Positions 28,318 to 37,141 of a DNA stretch of 64,000 nucleotides are shown here, in pieces. The translations under genes were made by a program, and so were the position numbers. Position 1 is the first letter of the stretch. The number at the start of each line of letters is the position of its first letter. A model generated the notes under the pieces. The model saw only the letters and a list, made by a program, of their open reading frames with translations. It was not told the origin of the DNA and made no database searches. The stretch spans positions 1-64,000 of the forward strand of contig NZ_JAEQ01000012.1 of the NCBI RefSeq assembly GCF_000518985.1, given 5' to 3'. The stretch comes from Chelativorans sp. J32. GTDB lineage: Bacteria > Pseudomonadota > Alphaproteobacteria > Rhizobiales > Rhizobiaceae.

Positions 28318-30456
28318 ATGACCATGCTTTACGTTGTCATCGCCTGCGGCCTGCTCTCTGTCCTCTATGCCATCTGGGCTACGCAATCGGTGCTCGCCGC
28401 CGATCAGGGCAATGCGCGCATGCAGGAAATCGCCGGCGCCATTCGGGAGGGAGCGCAGGCTTATCTTACGCGGCAATACACGACCATCGCCATCGTCGGC
28501 GTGGTCGTCTTCCTCCTCGCCTGGTGGCTGCTGACCGGGGCAGCGGCAATAGGCTTCCTCATCGGTGCAATACTTTCCGGCATGGCCGGCTTCATCGGGA
28601 TGCATGTTTCCGTCCGGGCCAATGTCCGCACGGCGCAGGCGGCCTCGAAGAGCCTTGCGGCCGGGCTTGATCTCGCCTTCAAGTCGGGGGCGATCACCGG
28701 CATGTTGGTGGCAGGCCTCGCGCTGCTCGGTGTCGCCGTCTATTACTGGGTGCTGATCGGGCCCATGGGCTACGCGCCGGCCGATCGCCAGGTCATCGAT
28801 GCGCTTGTCGCGCTCGGCTTCGGCGCTTCGCTGATTTCGATTTTCGCCCGTCTCGGCGGCGGTATTTTCACCAAGGGCGCGGATGTGGGCGGCGACCTCG
28901 TCGGCAAGGTGGAAGCGGGCATTCCCGAAGATGATCCGCGCAACCCGGCCACGATCGCCGACAATGTGGGTGACAATGTCGGCGACTGTGCCGGCATGGC
29001 CGCCGACCTTTTTGAGACCTATGCGGTGACCGTCGTCGCCACGATGGTTCTCGGCGCCATCTTCTTCGCCGGAACGGACGTGCTGGGAAGCGTGATGCTT
29101 TACCCGCTCGCCATCTGCGGCGCCTGCATCATCACCTCCATCATCGGCACCTTCTTCGTGAAGCTCGGCACGAACAACTCGATCATGGGTGCTCTCTACA
29201 AGGGCCTTATCGTGACAGGCCTGCTCACCATCCTCGGCATCGGCGCAGCTACCTCGCTCACGATCGGATGGGGCGATATCGGCACGGTCAACGGCATCAC
29301 CATCAACGGAACGAATTTGTTCGTGTGTGGTCTTGTCGGGCTTATCGTCACCGGGCTGATCGTCGTGATCACCGAATACTACACCGGCACCAACAAGCGT
29401 CCGGTGAACTCGATCGCGCAGGCCTCCGTGACCGGTCACGGGACGAATGTGATCCAGGGGCTGGCCGTATCGCTGGAAGCGACGGCGCTTCCGGCAATCG
29501 TGATCGTAGGCGGCATCATCACAACCTATCAGCTCGGCGGCCTCTACGGCACGGCGATCGCCGTGACCACCATGCTGGGTCTTGCCGGCATGATCGTCGC
29601 TCTCGATGCCTTTGGCCCTGTGACGGACAATGCCGGCGGTATCGCAGAAATGTCAGGCCTGCCGCCGGAAGTTCGTCAATCGACGGATGCGCTCGACGCA
29701 GTGGGCAACACCACCAAGGCCGTCACCAAGGGGTATGCAATCGGCTCCGCCGGTCTCGGTGCGCTCGTCCTTTTCGCGGCCTATTCCTACGACCTGCAAT
29801 ATTTTGCAGCCAATTCCGCGGAGTTCCCCTATTTCGCGAATGTCGGCGATATCTCCTTCTCACTCTCCAACCCCTATGTGGTGGCCGGCCTGATCTTCGG
29901 CGGTCTCATTCCTTATCTCTTCGGCGGCATGGCCATGACGGCCGTGGGTCGCGCCGGCGGAGCCGTAGTGGAGGAGGTGCGCAAGCAGTTCCGGGAGAAG
30001 CCGGGAATCATGCAGGGCAAGGAACGCCCCGATTACGCGCGGGCGGTGGACATGCTCACCAGGGCTGCGATCCGGGAAATGATCATCCCCTCGCTCCTGC
30101 CGGTGCTTGCGCCGCTGGTCGTCTATTTTGGCGTTCTTCTGATTTCGGGCTCCAAGGCTTCGGCCTTCGCGGCGCTCGGTGCCTCGCTTCTTGGCGTGAT
30201 CGTCAACGGGCTGTTCGTCGCCATCTCCATGACATCGGGCGGCGGCGCCTGGGACAATGCCAAGAAGAGCTTCGAGGACGGGTTCGTCGATAAGGACGGC
30301 GTGAAACACATGAAAGGGTCGGATGCGCATAAGGCTTCCGTGACGGGTGACACTGTCGGAGATCCTTATAAGGACACCGCCGGCCCGGCCGTGAACCCTG
30401 CCATCAAGATCACCAACATCATGGCATTGCTTCTGCTTGCCGTGCTTGCGCACTGA
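28318..30456 (+). CDS. hppA: Membrane H+-translocating pyrophosphatase, K+-independent type
   Basis: This 712-residue pump has about 16 transmembrane helices and couples pyrophosphate hydrolysis to proton export or acidocalcisome acidification. The PPi-binding core is [48 protein letters not shown] carries Lys467 and Thr470, the pair that marks the K+-independent class (Ala at these positions in K+-dependent pumps). The C-terminal [18 protein letters not shown] motif is intact. The frame opens at 28198, but family similarity begins at ATG 28318. Together with ppk/ppx it shows that this genome invests in phosphoanhydride energy stores. Confidence 0.96.
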   Translation: MTMLYVVIACGLLSVLYAIWATQSVLAADQGNARMQEIAGAIREGAQAYLTRQYTTIAIVGVVVFLLAWWLLTGAAAIGFLIGAILSGMAGFIGMHVSVRANVRTAQAASKSLAAGLDLAFKSGAITGMLVAGLALLGVAVYYWVLIGPMGYAPADRQVIDALVALGFGASLISIFARLGGGIFTKGADVGGDLVGKVEAGIPEDDPRNPATIADNVGDNVGDCAGMAADLFETYAVTVVATMVLGAIFFAGTDVLGSVMLYPLAICGACIITSIIGTFFVKLGTNNSIMGALYKGLIVTGLLTILGIGAATSLTIGWGDIGTVNGITINGTNLFVCGLVGLIVTGLIVVITEYYTGTNKRPVNSIAQASVTGHGTNVIQGLAVSLEATALPAIVIVGGIITTYQLGGLYGTAIAVTTMLGLAGMIVALDAFGPVTDNAGGIAEMSGLPPEVRQSTDALDAVGNTTKAVTKGYAIGSAGLGALVLFAAYSYDLQYFAANSAEFPYFANVGDISFSLSNPYVVAGLIFGGLIPYLFGGMAMTAVGRAGGAVVEEVRKQFREKPGIMQGKERPDYARAVDMLTRAAIREMIIPSLLPVLAPLVVYFGVLLISGSKASAFAALGASLLGVIVNGLFVAISMTSGGGAWDNAKKSFEDGFVDKDGVKHMKGSDAHKASVTGDTVGDPYKDTAGPAVNPAIKITNIMALLLLAVLAH

Positions 30457-30477
30457 AGCAGGGGCAGGTCCCGAAAA

Positions 30478-30510
30478 AAGAAGGCCCGCGGTTTCCGCGG
30501 GCCTTCTTCT
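30478..30510. terminator. Strong bidirectional terminator between hppA and bamE
   Basis: AAGGCCCGCGG (30481-30491) pairs perfectly with CCGCGGGCCTT (30495-30505) around TTT. Outer A and T residues extend the stem and provide T-rich tails on both strands. It lies between two convergent genes. Confidence 0.85.
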
Positions 30511-30522
30511 TGAGAAGGGGCA

Positions 30523-31053
30523 CTATTGACCGCCACCACCCACGGCGCTCAGCGGGTTTGAGGGCGGAGCACCCTTGGCTACACCGGAAATCATCTGCGC
30601 GATGAAGTTCTGGTCGCGGCCGCCGGTCGGCGTCGTGCGCGAGATGAAATCGAACACCTTGCCGTCCTTAAGGCCATAATGGGCGATCTGCTTCACGCGC
30701 TGGTCTGGCCCGAAATAGACCGCGAGCACCTGCTGGTCGACCAGCCTCGGGTTCATGAAGGCCGCCCCGCGGACGCGTTTTTGCGATATGTAATAGAAAA
30801 CTTCATTGTCGAAGGTGGCCGTTGTCGACGGCGTGCCCAGCGCCAGCATCACCTGCTCGCGGCTCGAACCCACCGGCACCAGCTCCAGCGCCTGCGGATC
30901 GATGACATAACCTTGCGTCAGAGTCTCTCCCGCACTGAGCGTCGAGGACACGCTGCCGCAACCAGAAACCGCCAAAGCGGCACCACCGACCGCCGCGGCG
31001 AGAAACGCCCGGCAGGCAAGGCTCCCATTGATTTTCCGTACCCGCAACGACAT
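30523..31053 (-). CDS. bamE: Outer membrane protein assembly factor BamE
   Basis: This lipoprotein of about 176 residues belongs to the BAM complex that inserts beta-barrel proteins. The ATG at 31053 has CAAGGAG directly upstream; the longer frame to 31140 is not supported. A lipoprotein signal ends with lipobox VSGC. The SmpA/OmlA domain contains GSSREQVMLALGTPSTT and FYYISQKRV. It is longer than E. coli BamE because of a Pro/Gly-rich C-terminal tail (GAPPSNPLSAVGGGGQ), usual in alphaproteobacteria. It is divergent from the cytochrome chaperone gene. Confidence 0.9.
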   Translation of the reverse strand: MSLRVRKINGSLACRAFLAAAVGGAALAVSGCGSVSSTLSAGETLTQGYVIDPQALELVPVGSSREQVMLALGTPSTTATFDNEVFYYISQKRVRGAAFMNPRLVDQQVLAVYFGPDQRVKQIAHYGLKDGKVFDFISRTTPTGGRDQNFIAQMISGVAKGAPPSNPLSAVGGGGQ

Positions 31054-31202
31054 CTCCTTGCTTTGTTGGCCCGTCTGGAGAAAGGCCGTCACCTTGCACA
31101 GGTCGGCAAAACCGGTAAACCAGCTTTCGCGCCGATGCAACTGGACGAGGCTTCCGTTCGCGCTGCATCGGACATTAACCCCCAGCCGAAGGAGGCGACC
31201 TC

Positions 31203-31751
31203 ATGTTCCAGTGGCCGTTCGGCGCGCAACGGCGCGCCCGCCGACTCATTGTGGAGGCGCTCTATGCGGAAATCGTGGCGGCAGCGCGGCGTCCCCAGTT
31301 CTATTCGGAGTGGCAGGTGCCGGACACGCCTCTTGGCCGCTTCGAAATGGTCGCACTGCACGTCTTTCTCGTTCTCCACCGGCTGCGCGGGGAAACCGGC
31401 GCGCCGGCGGACTTGGCACAGGAGTTGACCGACTATTTCTTCCGCGAAGTCGATCATTCCTTGAGAGAATTGGGGATCGGCGATCTTGGCGTCCCCAAAC
31501 GCATGAAGAAGCTGGCGCGCATGTTCTACGGCAGGCTATCGGCTTATGGAAAGGCGGTGGACGCGGGCGACGAGGCCGGCCTTGCGGATGCCTTAAGGCG
31601 GAACATCGCACCAGAGCGCGCCGTCTGGAATGAAGCGGCAGCGATCGCTGCCTATGTAGTGGAGGCTCATCGCCTGCTTTCGGGAGTGTCGAACGAGGAT
31701 CTCCTTGCAGGCAGGCTTTCGTTCCCGCCTCTGTTGCAGGAGAGATCATGA
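31203..31751 (+). CDS. Ubiquinol-cytochrome c chaperone (CBP3-like)
   Basis: This 182-residue protein has the Ubiq_cyt_C_chap domain: YAEIVAAARRPQFYSEWQVPDTPLGRFEMVALHVFLVLHRLRG near the start and FFREVDHSLRELGIGDLGVPKRMKKLARMFYGRL in the middle. The mitochondrial homologue Cbp3 helps assemble cytochrome b into the bc1 complex, and a similar role is inferred. GAAGGAGG precedes the ATG. It overlaps the DUF177 gene (ATGA), a pairing common in alphaproteobacteria. Confidence 0.9.
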   Translation: MFQWPFGAQRRARRLIVEALYAEIVAAARRPQFYSEWQVPDTPLGRFEMVALHVFLVLHRLRGETGAPADLAQELTDYFFREVDHSLRELGIGDLGVPKRMKKLARMFYGRLSAYGKAVDAGDEAGLADALRRNIAPERAVWNEAAAIAAYVVEAHRLLSGVSNEDLLAGRLSFPPLLQERS

Positions 31752-32302
31752 TGGAACCTCACCCGGAGAAGAGTCCCGTCTCTTACTCGATCAATGTACG
31801 GAACCTGCCCGCCAAAGGAATCACGGCGACATTTACAGCCGATCCCGAGCAGCGCCGACAGCTGGCGGAGGCGCACGGGCTTCTTTCCGTCGAAGAATTT
31901 TCGACCGAGCTTCTCGTGCGCCCCTGGAAAAAGGACGGGATCCAGGTCTCAGGCCGTGTAAAGGCGGAAATAACACAGGCCTGTGTGGTCACGCTCGAGC
32001 CACTGGCGGCACGGATAGACGAGGATGTCTCTGCCATCCTCGTTCCGGAGAACTCGCGACTCGCCCGTATCGAGGGTGAAAATGCCGAAATCATCCTGCA
32101 AGCCGAGGGCGATGATCTGCCAGAAATCTTTTCAGGCGATTCGGTCGATGTGGGCGCACTGGCCGAGGAGTTTTTCGAACTCGCCATCGATCCCTATCCC
32201 CGCAAGGAAGGATCGGAACTGGATCGCCCGGCCGAAGGCGGGGAGGAAACCGGGGGCGGCCCGCTTTATGAGGCACTCAGGAAGCTCAAGGGAAATGGGT
32301 AA
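31748..32302 (+). CDS. DUF177 (YceD) family protein
   Basis: This 184-residue protein of the DUF177/YceD family has a central ITQACVVTLEPLAARIDEDVSAILVPE, the conserved core that in other members is a treble-clef-like or acidic segment. An acidic C-terminal EEFFELAIDPYPRKEGSELD motif follows. YceD proteins neighbour rpmF or plsX and have been linked to 23S rRNA accumulation in plants and E. coli. Here it lies directly upstream of plsX. The first ATG overlaps the upstream stop. Confidence 0.88.
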   Translation: MMEPHPEKSPVSYSINVRNLPAKGITATFTADPEQRRQLAEAHGLLSVEEFSTELLVRPWKKDGIQVSGRVKAEITQACVVTLEPLAARIDEDVSAILVPENSRLARIEGENAEIILQAEGDDLPEIFSGDSVDVGALAEEFFELAIDPYPRKEGSELDRPAEGGEETGGGPLYEALRKLKGNG

Positions 32303-32406
32303 CGAAGTGAAAAGCGGTGAAATCGAGGTTGTGCCGGCGCGCAAAAACGCTATTTTCGCCGGGCTTTCCGGGGGCTCCGCTCCGTTCGACAGCTGAGGCA
32401 CGCCGC

Positions 32407-33459
32407 GTGATACGCATATCGATAGATGCAATGGGCGGAGATCATGGACCCGAAGTGACGCTTCCGAGCCTGCTTCGGGTTTCAGAACGCCGCCCCGATG
32501 CGAGGTTTCTCATCTTCGGCCGCGAAGATGAGGTGCGGCCCGTTTTGGAGCGGCTGCCACGCCTCAAGGAGATAAGCGATTTCGTCCATTGCGAGGTCGC
32601 GGTGCGCATGGATGACAAGCCGAGTCAGGCGCTGCGCAACGGACGCTGGAAATCCTCCATGTGGAAGGCCATCGAGGCGGTGAAGGATGGCGAGGCAGAT
32701 GCCTGTGTCTCGGCCGGCAATACCGGCGCGCTGATGGCCATGTCCAAATTCTGCCTGCGCACGATGGCCGATATCGAAAGGCCCGCGATTGCAGCCATAT
32801 GGCCCACGATCCGGGGCGAGAGCATTGTGCTTGACGTGGGCGCGACGATAGGTGCCGATGCCCAGCAGCTTGTTGATTTCGCGATTCTCGGGGCGGCAAT
32901 GGCGAATGCACTCTTCGATATAGAGCGGCCGACAGTCGGTCTGCTCAATGTCGGGGTCGAGGAGATCAAAGGCCAGGAAGAGGTCAAGGAGGCCGGTCGC
33001 ATGCTGCGCGAGGCCGCCCTCGATACGATGCAGTATCACGGGTTCGTCGAGGGCGACGACATCGGGAAGGGGACCGTTGACGTCGTCGTCACTGAAGGAT
33101 TCGCGGGGAATATCGCGCTCAAGACCGCCGAAGGAACGGCACGCCAGATAGCGGAATATCTGCGTGCCGCGATGAGCCGGACACTGATGGCGAGGATCGG
33201 CTATCTGTTCGCACGTGACGCATTCCAGCGGCTGCGCGAGAAGATGGACGTGCGCAGGACCAATGGCGGGGTGTTCCTTGGTTTGAAGGGCATTGTGGTA
33301 AAGAGCCACGGCGCTGCCGATGAAGAAGGATTCGCCGCGGCCGTCGAGCTCACTTACGAGATGGTGAAGAGCGGCTTGTTCGAGAAGACACGTGCCACGC
33401 TCGATCTCTATCATGCGCGCTACCCGGTTGCACCGACCGGAGCCGTCTCAAATGCGTAG
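32407..33459 (+). CDS. plsX: Phosphate acyltransferase PlsX
   Basis: This 350-residue enzyme makes acyl-phosphate from acyl-ACP for phospholipid synthesis. It starts at GTG 32407 with [16 protein letters not shown], the invariant N-terminus. Later segments [16 protein letters not shown] and [17 protein letters not shown] are typical. The frame is open from 32317, but the added residues do not belong to the family. It lies nine bases before fabH, so phospholipid and fatty acid initiation are in one operon. Confidence 0.95.
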   Translation: MIRISIDAMGGDHGPEVTLPSLLRVSERRPDARFLIFGREDEVRPVLERLPRLKEISDFVHCEVAVRMDDKPSQALRNGRWKSSMWKAIEAVKDGEADACVSAGNTGALMAMSKFCLRTMADIERPAIAAIWPTIRGESIVLDVGATIGADAQQLVDFAILGAAMANALFDIERPTVGLLNVGVEEIKGQEEVKEAGRMLREAALDTMQYHGFVEGDDIGKGTVDVVVTEGFAGNIALKTAEGTARQIAEYLRAAMSRTLMARIGYLFARDAFQRLREKMDVRRTNGGVFLGLKGIVVKSHGAADEEGFAAAVELTYEMVKSGLFEKTRATLDLYHARYPVAPTGAVSNA

Positions 33460-33468
33460 GAAAACGGG

Positions 33469-34440
33469 ATGATCAGATCCACCGTGCGTGGCGTTGGTGC
33501 GGCTTTGCCGCGCCGAATCATGACGAACAAGGATTTCGAAAAGCTTCTGGAAACGTCCGACGAGTGGATCGCGCAGCGGACGGGAATTCGCCAGCGTCAT
33601 ATCGCATCGGATGACGAAACGACGGCCTCGCTCGGTGAAGCGGCGGCACGTCGCGCGTTGGATGCCGCAGGCCTTACCCCCGCCGACATCGACCTCATCG
33701 TGGTGGCGACGTCCACGCCGAACAACACGTTCCCTGCCACCGCCGTCGAAATTCAGGAGCGGCTCGGGATGCGCCAGGGCTTTGCCTTCGACATGCAGGC
33801 AGTCTGTAGCGGCTTCGTCTATGCGATCACCTCTGCTGACCTGCATATCCGGGGCGGGCTTGCCAAGCGTGCGCTGGTGATCGGGTCGGAGACCTTCTCC
33901 CGCATCCTGGACTGGACGGACCGCACCACCTGCGTGCTCTTCGGCGACGGCGCAGGTGCCGTCGTCCTGGAAGCGCGGGAAGGGCAGGGAACCATGAGCG
34001 ACCGCGGCATCCTGGCCGAGGCGCTGCGCTCGGACGGATCGCACAAGGACAAGCTCTATGTCGATGGTGGCCCGTCGACAACCCAGACCGTCGGCCATCT
34101 GCGCATGCAGGGGCGCGAGGTGTTCAAACATGCTGTCGGAATGATTACCGATGTGATCGAGGACGTCTTCGGTCAGGCGGGGATAACCGCCGAGGATATC
34201 GATTGGTTCGTTCCGCACCAGGCCAACAAGCGCATCATCGACGCTTCAGCCAAGAAGTTGGGTATCGCCGAGGAAAAGGTGGTCATCACCGTGGATATGC
34301 ACGGGAACACTTCCGCCGCCTCCGTACCGCTAGCGCTCAACCAGGCCGTTTCCGAAGGGAAGATCAAGGAAGGCGATCTCGTACTGCTGGAAGCGATGGG
34401 TGGCGGCTTTACCTGGGGTGCGGTGCTTCTTCGGTGGTAG
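33469..34440 (+). CDS. fabH: 3-oxoacyl-ACP synthase III
   Basis: This 323-residue condensing enzyme starts fatty acid synthesis from acetyl-CoA and malonyl-ACP. The catalytic triad is visible: Cys in [11 protein letters not shown], His in [13 protein letters not shown] and Asn in [14 protein letters not shown]. The start ATG follows plsX closely. Length and order are canonical. An intergenic repeat begins just after its stop. Confidence 0.96.
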   Translation: MIRSTVRGVGAALPRRIMTNKDFEKLLETSDEWIAQRTGIRQRHIASDDETTASLGEAAARRALDAAGLTPADIDLIVVATSTPNNTFPATAVEIQERLGMRQGFAFDMQAVCSGFVYAITSADLHIRGGLAKRALVIGSETFSRILDWTDRTTCVLFGDGAGAVVLEAREGQGTMSDRGILAEALRSDGSHKDKLYVDGGPSTTQTVGHLRMQGREVFKHAVGMITDVIEDVFGQAGITAEDIDWFVPHQANKRIIDASAKKLGIAEEKVVITVDMHGNTSAASVPLALNQAVSEGKIKEGDLVLLEAMGGGFTWGAVLLRW

Positions 34441-34465
34441 CCGGACAACTATTGCTCCGCGCATA

Positions 34466-34553
34466 GGCCCGAAAATCGGTACCGATTTTCGGAATGCAGG
34501 ATGCGCAGATCCTGTAAGTCTTTGTGCGTTCTAAAGGACACGCGGCACTGCAG
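34466..34553. repeat. Palindromic intergenic repeat, copy A
   Basis: A perfect 24-bp palindrome (34469-34492, CCGAAAATCGG with its complement around a central TA) is followed by GAATGCAGGATGCGCAGA and a second imperfect stem with GTGCGTTC. A related sequence with the same order of parts occurs at 50101-50187. The layout resembles interspersed palindromic elements that I recall between genes of Mesorhizobium-type genomes (RIME-like). It lies between fabH and the ihfA promoter. Confidence 0.55.
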
Positions 34554-34558
34554 GGTTC

Positions 34559-34587
34559 TTGACCTCGGTCGCCCAATTTCTTAACGT
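34559..34587 (+). promoter_or_regulatory. Sigma-70-type promoter for ihfA
   Basis: TTGACC (34559-34564) and TAACGT (34582-34587) are separated by 17 bases. Start of transcription would be about 45 bases before the ihfA ATG. It lies just after the palindromic repeat. Confidence 0.5.
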
Positions 34588-34637
34588 TCCGCTCTCGCTG
34601 TATTTTCAATAGTTTCGAATGGATTGGGAAGGGCCGA

Positions 34638-34964
34638 ATGGGGGGTAAGACGGTGACACGTGCCGATCTCGCCGAGGCTGTCTATCGAAAGGTGGGCCTT
34701 TCGCGCACCGAGTCGGCCCAGATCGTCGAGATGGTGCTTCAAGAGGTTTGCGACGCGATTGTACGCGGTGAGACCGTGAAGCTTTCGTCATTCGCCACCT
34801 TCCAGGTGCGCGAGAAGAACGAGCGGATTGGCCGTAATCCCAAGACCGGCGAAGAGGTGCCCATTTCTCCCCGGCGGGTGATGACCTTCAAGGCCTCGAA
34901 TGTGCTGAAGAGCAGGATATTGCAGGCACATCAGGAGCGGGACCTGAAGCGGGAAGCCTCTTAA
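34638..34964 (+). CDS. ihfA: Integration host factor subunit alpha
   Basis: This 108-residue HU/IHF-fold protein bends DNA at specific sites as a heterodimer with Ihf[21 protein letters not shown] forms the N-terminal helices. The DNA-inserting beta-arm contains [22 protein letters not shown], with the intercalating proline in the arm. The length and arm sequence favour IhfA over HU. It is followed by the MerR gene, as in other Rhizobiales. Confidence 0.95.
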   Translation: MGGKTVTRADLAEAVYRKVGLSRTESAQIVEMVLQEVCDAIVRGETVKLSSFATFQVREKNERIGRNPKTGEEVPISPRRVMTFKASNVLKSRILQAHQERDLKREAS

Positions 34965-35118
34965 GACGCCAGCTGGTTCGATCGACAATTCACCGGTTTT
35001 GAACAGTCCGGCTTTTTCACCGGCTGTGTCAAAGCCACGTATCATGGCGCGTTCCCCTTGCGTTTCTGGCCCAAGCCGCGAAAATTGAAGCCCTGAGTCG
35101 CAAGAGGATCGATACCGG

Positions 35119-35631
35119 ATGGATAAAAGCCCGGACGCATTCCGCACCATCAGCGAGGTTGCCGAGGAGCTCGATCTACCGCAGCATGTGCTGCGTTTCT
35201 GGGAGACGCGGTTCTCTCAGATCAAGCCGCTCAAGCGTGGCGGCGGCCGTCGCTACTACCGGCCGCAGGACGTGGAACTGATCAAAGGCATCCGGCATAT
35301 GCTCTATGATCAGGGATACACGATCAAAGGGGTGCAAAAGCTCCTTCGCGAAAACGGGAACCAATTCGTCGCCGCCGTCGGACGTGGTGACGTCGCCGCG
35401 GTCGAAGTCATCGCGCAACAGAAGACCGCGGACAGGGCGCCTGAAGAAGAGCTCGTGCTCGGAAAGCCGAAGGTGAAGCCCAGCCTCCGCTTTTTTGGAA
35501 TCGGGCGCGGTGATGAAGAGGGGCCGATCTCGCCGGACGACAGCCGACTCTCGCGGGATAACCGGGCACTCCTTCAGGAAGCGCTGTTCGATCTCCTGGA
35601 ATGCAAGCGCTTGCTCGATCAGGTAAGATAG
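35119..35631 (+). CDS. MerR family transcriptional regulator
   Basis: This 170-residue protein has an N-terminal MerR winged helix: [55 protein letters not shown]. The C-terminal part is acidic and charged without the Cys or His sets that would suggest a metal sensor. Location directly after ihfA is conserved in alphaproteobacteria. The regulated genes are unknown. An intrinsic terminator follows. Confidence 0.9.
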   Translation: MDKSPDAFRTISEVAEELDLPQHVLRFWETRFSQIKPLKRGGGRRYYRPQDVELIKGIRHMLYDQGYTIKGVQKLLRENGNQFVAAVGRGDVAAVEVIAQQKTADRAPEEELVLGKPKVKPSLRFFGIGRGDEEGPISPDDSRLSRDNRALLQEALFDLLECKRLLDQVR

Positions 35632-35640
35632 CAGCATGAA

Positions 35641-35666
35641 AAAGGGGCACGTCGTGCCCCTTTTTT
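35641..35666 (+). terminator. Intrinsic terminator after the MerR gene
   Basis: GGGGCAC (35644-35650) pairs with GTGCCCC (35654-35660) around GTC. A residues precede and six T residues (35661-35666) follow. It is ten bases past the stop codon. Confidence 0.85.
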
Positions 35667-35772
35667 GTTGCATGATTCAAGTGCTGCGCAGCCTGAAGGC
35701 CTTGGCTGCGAATACGACAGAAATACAGATAGAGCAGGGCGCGCGAGCGACTGCCAGCGCATCCCCTCTACG

Positions 35773-35976
35773 TCACTGCGCAGGTGCACTCGTGCCGCCG
35801 GTGCTAGGCGGTGTCGTTGTCGTCGTGCCCGTTCCGGTGTTGCCGGTCGAGGGGGCGGGCGTGGCGCTCGTCGTCCCGGTGTCCGCACCGCCGCTCTGCG
35901 AGCCCTGGTTGTTGTCGCAAGCTGCAAGAGTCAAAAGGGCCACGGTCGAGATCGAGGCAAAAATCAGTTTTCTCAT
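35773..35976 (-). CDS. Small Thr/Gly/Pro-rich lipoprotein
   Basis: This 67-residue protein starts with a lipoprotein signal (MRKLIFASISTVALLTLAAC), lipobox LAAC and predicted lipidated Cys20. The mature peptide is only about 48 residues, almost all T, G, S, P, A, Q and N, and carries no recognisable domain. AAGGATAA precedes the ATG on the minus strand. It looks like a small envelope lipoprotein or lipid-anchored spacer of unknown function. Confidence 0.7.
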   Translation of the reverse strand: MRKLIFASISTVALLTLAACDNNQGSQSGGADTGTTSATPAPSTGNTGTGTTTTTPPSTGGTSAPAQ

Positions 35977-36289
35977 CGGTCAGTTATCCTTGACTAGGCC
36001 AGGTAAAATTCGCCCGGCTACACCCCCAACCTGGATTTCAGCATGCGGTGACAAAATGACAAGATTTTGATCGAACGTTTCCGACGTATTCTGCTTCAAA
36101 AATATTTAAAAGAGGAAGAAACCGTGATGCATAGGGCGCATTCTGCATAAAAATTAATGCAATAAACATTGAGTGATATAAGACAATATTGTTAAGCCCG
36201 GAGTTAGCGTCATCCAGAAGGAGAGGTGGCGCTGTCGGAACCATCGCTATGGCGGCAGCGTTTGGTTGTCTTCACCAAGGGAGAGTGAG
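35977..36289. other. AT-rich divergent intergenic region before ku
   Basis: This 313-base stretch separates the small lipoprotein gene from ku. From about 36050 to 36200 it is far richer in A and T than the rest of the window, with many TA steps and an inverted TGCAT...ATGCA pair near 36147-36164. There is no credible reading frame. The right part contains the EcfG promoter (36237-36262) and the ku ribosome binding site AAGGGAG (36277-36283). Confidence 0.6.
36237..36262 (+). promoter_or_regulatory. EcfG (general stress sigma factor) promoter for ku-ligD
   Basis: GGAAC at 36237-36241 and CGTT at 36259-36262 are separated by exactly 17 bases, a full match to the alphaproteobacterial EcfG consensus. 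Transcription would start near 36270, just ahead of the ku ribosome binding site, leaving a very short leader. Confidence 0.7.
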
Positions 36290-37141
36290 TTGGCGACGCG
36301 TGCTTCCTGGAAAGGGTTTCTCAAAATCTCCGAGTTGGCCTTGCCCGTGGGGCTTTATGCCGGCGCTACCACGTCGAGCCGGGTGTCGTTCCACATCCTG
36401 AACCGGAAGACGGGGCACCGGGTGCACCGGCAGTATTTTGACGAGGAAACGGAAGAGCCGGTCGAGCCCGATCAGCAGGTCAAGGGTTACGAGACGGGAG
36501 ACCATCAGTACATCATCCTCGAACCGGAGGAGATCGCCGAGACAGTTCCCGAAAGCGACAAGACGATCAGGATCGATGCTTTCGTCCCGCTTGATTCGGT
36601 CGATGCCGTCTATTTTGACCGCCCCTACTACCTCGCCCCTTCCGGCGCCGTCGCGACGGATTCCTTCGCGGTGATCAGGGAAGGTATGCGGCGCAAAAAG
36701 GTCGCTGCGCTCGCCCGTGCCGTGCTGTTCCGCCGCGTGCGCACGCTTGTGCTGCGGCCGGAGGGACCGGGGCTCGTGGCCAGTACGCTCAATTTCGACT
36801 ATGAGGTGCGTCCTGCCTCCGAGGTGTTCGACGATCTGCCCGACATCAAGATCGAGGGCGAGATGCTCGACCTCGCCAAATACATCATAAAGACCAAGAG
36901 CGGCGAGTTCGATCCCCATACCTTCGACGATCGCTATGATCAGGCCTTGGCTGAGCTGGTGCGGGCCAAGATGGAAGGCCGCGAAATCAAACCGCCGAAG
37001 CCGCCCAAGGAGACCAAGGTGGTCAATCTGCTCGACGCGCTGCGCAGAAGCGCAGGAGCCGGCGCGGATAAGGCCCCGAAGAAGGCGCGCGCTGGCACGC
37101 GCAAGAAGACCGCGTCCGGCGAGCGCCGCAAGGCTGGCTGA
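36290..37141 (+). CDS. ku: Ku protein (non-homologous end joining)
   Basis: This 283-residue bacterial Ku forms the homodimeric ring that loads on DNA double-strand ends and recruits LigD. The core begins RASWKGFLKISELALPVGLYAG and contains FDRPYYLAPSG and AVIREGMRRKKVAALARAV. The C-terminal tail is Lys/Arg-rich (KAPKKARAGTRKKTASGERRKAG), typical of DNA-contacting extensions. I chose TTG 36290 because AAGGGAG lies six bases upstream. Its stop overlaps the ligD ATG by one base. Confidence 0.95.
   Translation: MATRASWKGFLKISELALPVGLYAGATTSSRVSFHILNRKTGHRVHRQYFDEETEEPVEPDQQVKGYETGDHQYIILEPEEIAETVPESDKTIRIDAFVPLDSVDAVYFDRPYYLAPSGAVATDSFAVIREGMRRKKVAALARAVLFRRVRTLVLRPEGPGLVASTLNFDYEVRPASEVFDDLPDIKIEGEMLDLAKYIIKTKSGEFDPHTFDDRYDQALAELVRAKMEGREIKPPKPPKETKVVNLLDALRRSAGAGADKAPKKARAGTRKKTASGERRKAG

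Noticed and set aside
36038-36244. 68-codon minus-strand frame in the AT-rich region before ku
   Set aside because: No ribosome binding site, no recognisable domain, and composition unlike local genes.
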